NCBI GenBank assembly: GCA_019751575.1 | Contig: JAIENF010000090.1 | Coordinates: 1-7,008, forward strand | From: Burkholderiales bacterium | Lineage (GTDB): Bacteria; Pseudomonadota; Gammaproteobacteria; Burkholderiales; CAIKXV01 | Direction: 5' to 3' | Length of the DNA stretch: 7,008 nucleotides | In this document: positions 5,416 to 7,008 of the stretch, one piece after another | Numbering within the stretch: the stretch's first letter is position 1 | Layout of the letters: the number at the start of each line of letters is the position of its first letter | Notes under the pieces: generated by a model | Seen by the model: only the letters and a program-made list of their open reading frames with translations | The model's database searches: none | What the model was told of the DNA's origin: nothing | Translations under genes and position numbers: made by a program

Positions 5416-6296
5416 GTGCGGCGGTCCAGTCTCCGCTGCGCCGCTTCCTCGCCGACTTCGCCGCCAGCCGCGTCGCACTGGCCGCCGCGGTGCTGCTCGC
5501 CGCGATCCTGTTCGCCGCGCTGTTCGCACCGCTGCTCTCGCCGCAGGATCCCTACGACCTGTCCCAGCTCGACATCATGGATTCGAAGCTGGAGCCCGGC
5601 GCGAAGGGCGCGTCGGGCAACACCTTCGTGCTCGGCTCGGACGAACAGGGCCGGGACCTGTGGAGCGCGATCCTGTACGGGCTGCGCATCAGCCTCGGCG
5701 TCGGCGTGCTCGCCACCGTCGTGGCGATGGCCTTCGGCTCGATGGTCGGCCTTGCCTCGGCCTGGATCGGCGGGCGCTTCGATGCACTGATGATGCGCAT
5801 CGTCGACCTGCAGCTGTCGTTCCCGGCGATCCTGGTCGCGCTGGTGCTGCTGGCGGTGCTCGGCCAGGGCGTCGACAAGGTGGTGATGGCGCTGGTCATC
5901 GTGCAGTGGGCCTACTACGCGCGCACCGTGCGCGGCAGCGCGCTGGTCGAACGCAACCGGGAATACATCGAGGCGGCGCGCTGCCTGGCGCTCTCGCCCG
6001 CGCGCATCGTGCTGCGCCACCTGCTGCCCAACTGCCTGCCGCCGCTGATCGTGATCGCCACCGTGCAGGTCGCGCATGCGATCGCGCTGGAAGCCACGCT
6101 GTCCTTCCTGGGACTGGGCATGCCGATCACCTCGCCCTCGCTCGGGCTGCTGATCGCCAACGGCTACACCCAGCTCCTGTCGGGCAAGTACTGGATCAGC
6201 TTCTTCCCCGGCGTCGCGCTGGTGCTGACCATCGTCGCGATCAACCTGGTGGGCGACCACCTGCGCGACGTGCTCAACCCGAGGCTGTCGCGATGA
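5412..6296 (+). CDS. DppC/OppC-type ABC permease
   Basis: This is the second permease, 294 residues, expected to pair with the preceding one to form the membrane channel. It opens with the OppC N-terminal region: a short cytoplasmic stretch, a helix near 20-42, then SPQDPYDL (43-50). The diagnostic LGSDEQGRDLWS lies at 74-85. Further helices are likely near 92-116, 136-155, 157-170, 208-228 and 262-283. The coupling loop is REYIEAARCLALSPARIVLRHLLPN (183-207 region); the usual glycine of the EAA-x3-G motif is Ala193 here. EATLSFLGLG (227-236) is another family signature. The ATG at 5412 overlaps the previous stop as ATGA, with a run of six G at 5400-5405 as ribosome site. The stop overlaps the ATPase start in the same way, so the three genes are translationally coupled. 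Confidence 0.9.
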   Translation: MSAAVQSPLRRFLADFAASRVALAAAVLLAAILFAALFAPLLSPQDPYDLSQLDIMDSKLEPGAKGASGNTFVLGSDEQGRDLWSAILYGLRISLGVGVLATVVAMAFGSMVGLASAWIGGRFDALMMRIVDLQLSFPAILVALVLLAVLGQGVDKVVMALVIVQWAYYARTVRGSALVERNREYIEAARCLALSPARIVLRHLLPNCLPPLIVIATVQVAHAIALEATLSFLGLGMPITSPSLGLLIANGYTQLLSGKYWISFFPGVALVLTIVAINLVGDHLRDVLNPRLSR

Positions 6297-7008
6297 GTGC
6301 GGCGGACGCACCCGGACCTGCACCGCTGCTCCAGGTCGAAGGCCTGCGTACCGGCTTCCCGTCGCGCAGCGGCATGCTGCATGCCGTCGACGGCGTCGAC
6401 TTCAGACTCGACCGCGGCGAGATCCTGGGGCTGGTCGGCGAATCCGGATCGGGCAAGAGCGTCACCGGCTTCTCGATCCTCGGCCTGGTGGATCCACCGG
6501 GGCGCATCCTCGGCGGGCGGGTGCTGCTCGACGGCGTCGACCTGGCCGCGCTCGACGAGCGCGCCCGGCGCGCGATCCGCGGCAAGCGCATCGCGATGAT
6601 CTTCCAGGATCCGATGATGACGCTGAACCCGGTGCTGCGCATCGACACCCAGATGATCGAGGCGGTCACCGCGCACGAAGCGACCGGCACGGCACAGGCG
6701 CGCGAGCGCGCCCGCGCGGCGCTGGTGCAGGTCGGCATCGCGGCGCCCGACGAACGCCTGCTCGCGTATCCCCACCAGCTCTCCGGCGGCATGCGGCAGC
6801 GGGTGGCGATCGCGATCGCGCTGGTCAACCGCCCCGACCTGATCATCGCCGACGAGCCGACGACCGCGCTCGACGTCACCATCCAGGGACAGATCCTGCA
6901 CGAGATGCAGGCGCTGGTGCGCGAGTCGGGCACGGCCCTCGTCTGGATCACCCATGACCTGTCGGTGGTCGCCGGCCTCGCCGACCGGGTGTGCGTGATG
7001 TACGCAGG
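6293..7008 (+). CDS. DppD/OppD-type ABC transporter ATPase (partial, cut at window end)
   Basis: This subunit powers the peptide-type importer from the cytoplasmic side. 238 full codons are visible and the frame is still open at the edge; relatives have about 320-340 residues, so the C-terminal oligopeptide-transporter extension is missing. All nucleotide-binding motifs are intact: Walker A GESGSGKS (49-56), Q-loop FQDPMMTLNP with Gln105, signature LSGGMRQR (163-170), Walker B LIIADEP (183-189), D-loop TALD (191-194) and H-loop WITHD with His221. FQDPMMTLNP is characteristic of the dipeptide/oligopeptide subfamily. The ATG at 6293 overlaps the permease stop as ATGA and has GAGG 8 bases upstream (6281-6284). 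A second ATPase of the DppF type often follows in such operons and may lie beyond the window. Confidence 0.92.
   Translation, partial: MSAADAPGPAPLLQVEGLRTGFPSRSGMLHAVDGVDFRLDRGEILGLVGESGSGKSVTGFSILGLVDPPGRILGGRVLLDGVDLAALDERARRAIRGKRIAMIFQDPMMTLNPVLRIDTQMIEAVTAHEATGTAQARERARAALVQVGIAAPDERLLAYPHQLSGGMRQRVAIAIALVNRPDLIIADEPTTALDVTIQGQILHEMQALVRESGTALVWITHDLSVVAGLADRVCVMYA

Noticed and set aside
4345..6323. Two long minus-strand frames opposite the permeases (4345-5529 and 5361-6323)
   Set aside because: They are strongly Gln/Arg/His/Asp rich because they mirror hydrophobic codons of membrane helices. The plus strand encodes complete permeases with ATGA coupling.
6391..6408. Repeated GTCGAC words in the ATPase gene, considered as a repeat or site
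   Set aside because: They are ordinary codons for Val-Asp in the stretch VDGVD; the reading frame explains them fully.

Overview
The window comes from a G+C-rich bacterial chromosome. Codons end mostly in G or C, genes are tightly packed, and long open frames run antisense to the real genes. Family types and gene style suggest a Betaproteobacterium, probably Burkholderiales. That placement is an inference from style, as no phylogenetic marker is present.

Layout. The left part is on the minus strand. Reading in its direction there is an M20-family deacetylase close to ArgE (1454-2641), then a Tat-exported substrate-binding protein of the NitT/TauT/NMT1 type (110-1231), then the first 34 codons of a probable ABC permease that leaves the window at its left edge (1-102). 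The right part, on the plus strand, is a peptide/opine/nickel-type (family 5, Dpp/Opp-like) ABC importer. It consists of a substrate-binding protein (2810-4402), two permeases (4432-5415 and 5412-6296) and an ATPase cut by the right edge (6293-7008). The last three genes are joined by ATGA stop/start overlaps, so this is clearly one operon. No gene-free stretch exceeds 300 bases. The two intergenic regions with regulatory content are 1232-1453 and 2642-2809.

How it may work together. The deacetylase and the Dpp-like importer are divergently transcribed from a 168-base region. It carries a good sigma70-type promoter for the deacetylase and a weaker one for the importer. This arrangement suggests uptake of an N-acylated amino acid or short peptide followed by its hydrolysis in the cytoplasm, but the sequence does not show the substrate. 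The NitT/TauT-type importer on the left has its own probable promoter, with an inverted repeat over its -10 box, and may serve a different substrate.

Novelty. I see no phage, insertion sequence, CRISPR array, RNA gene, toxin or defence system. All six readable gene families are known, and I found no previously undescribed system. The points worth a second look are the partial gene at the left edge, the small dyads sitting in the candidate promoters, and the deacetylase-importer pairing.
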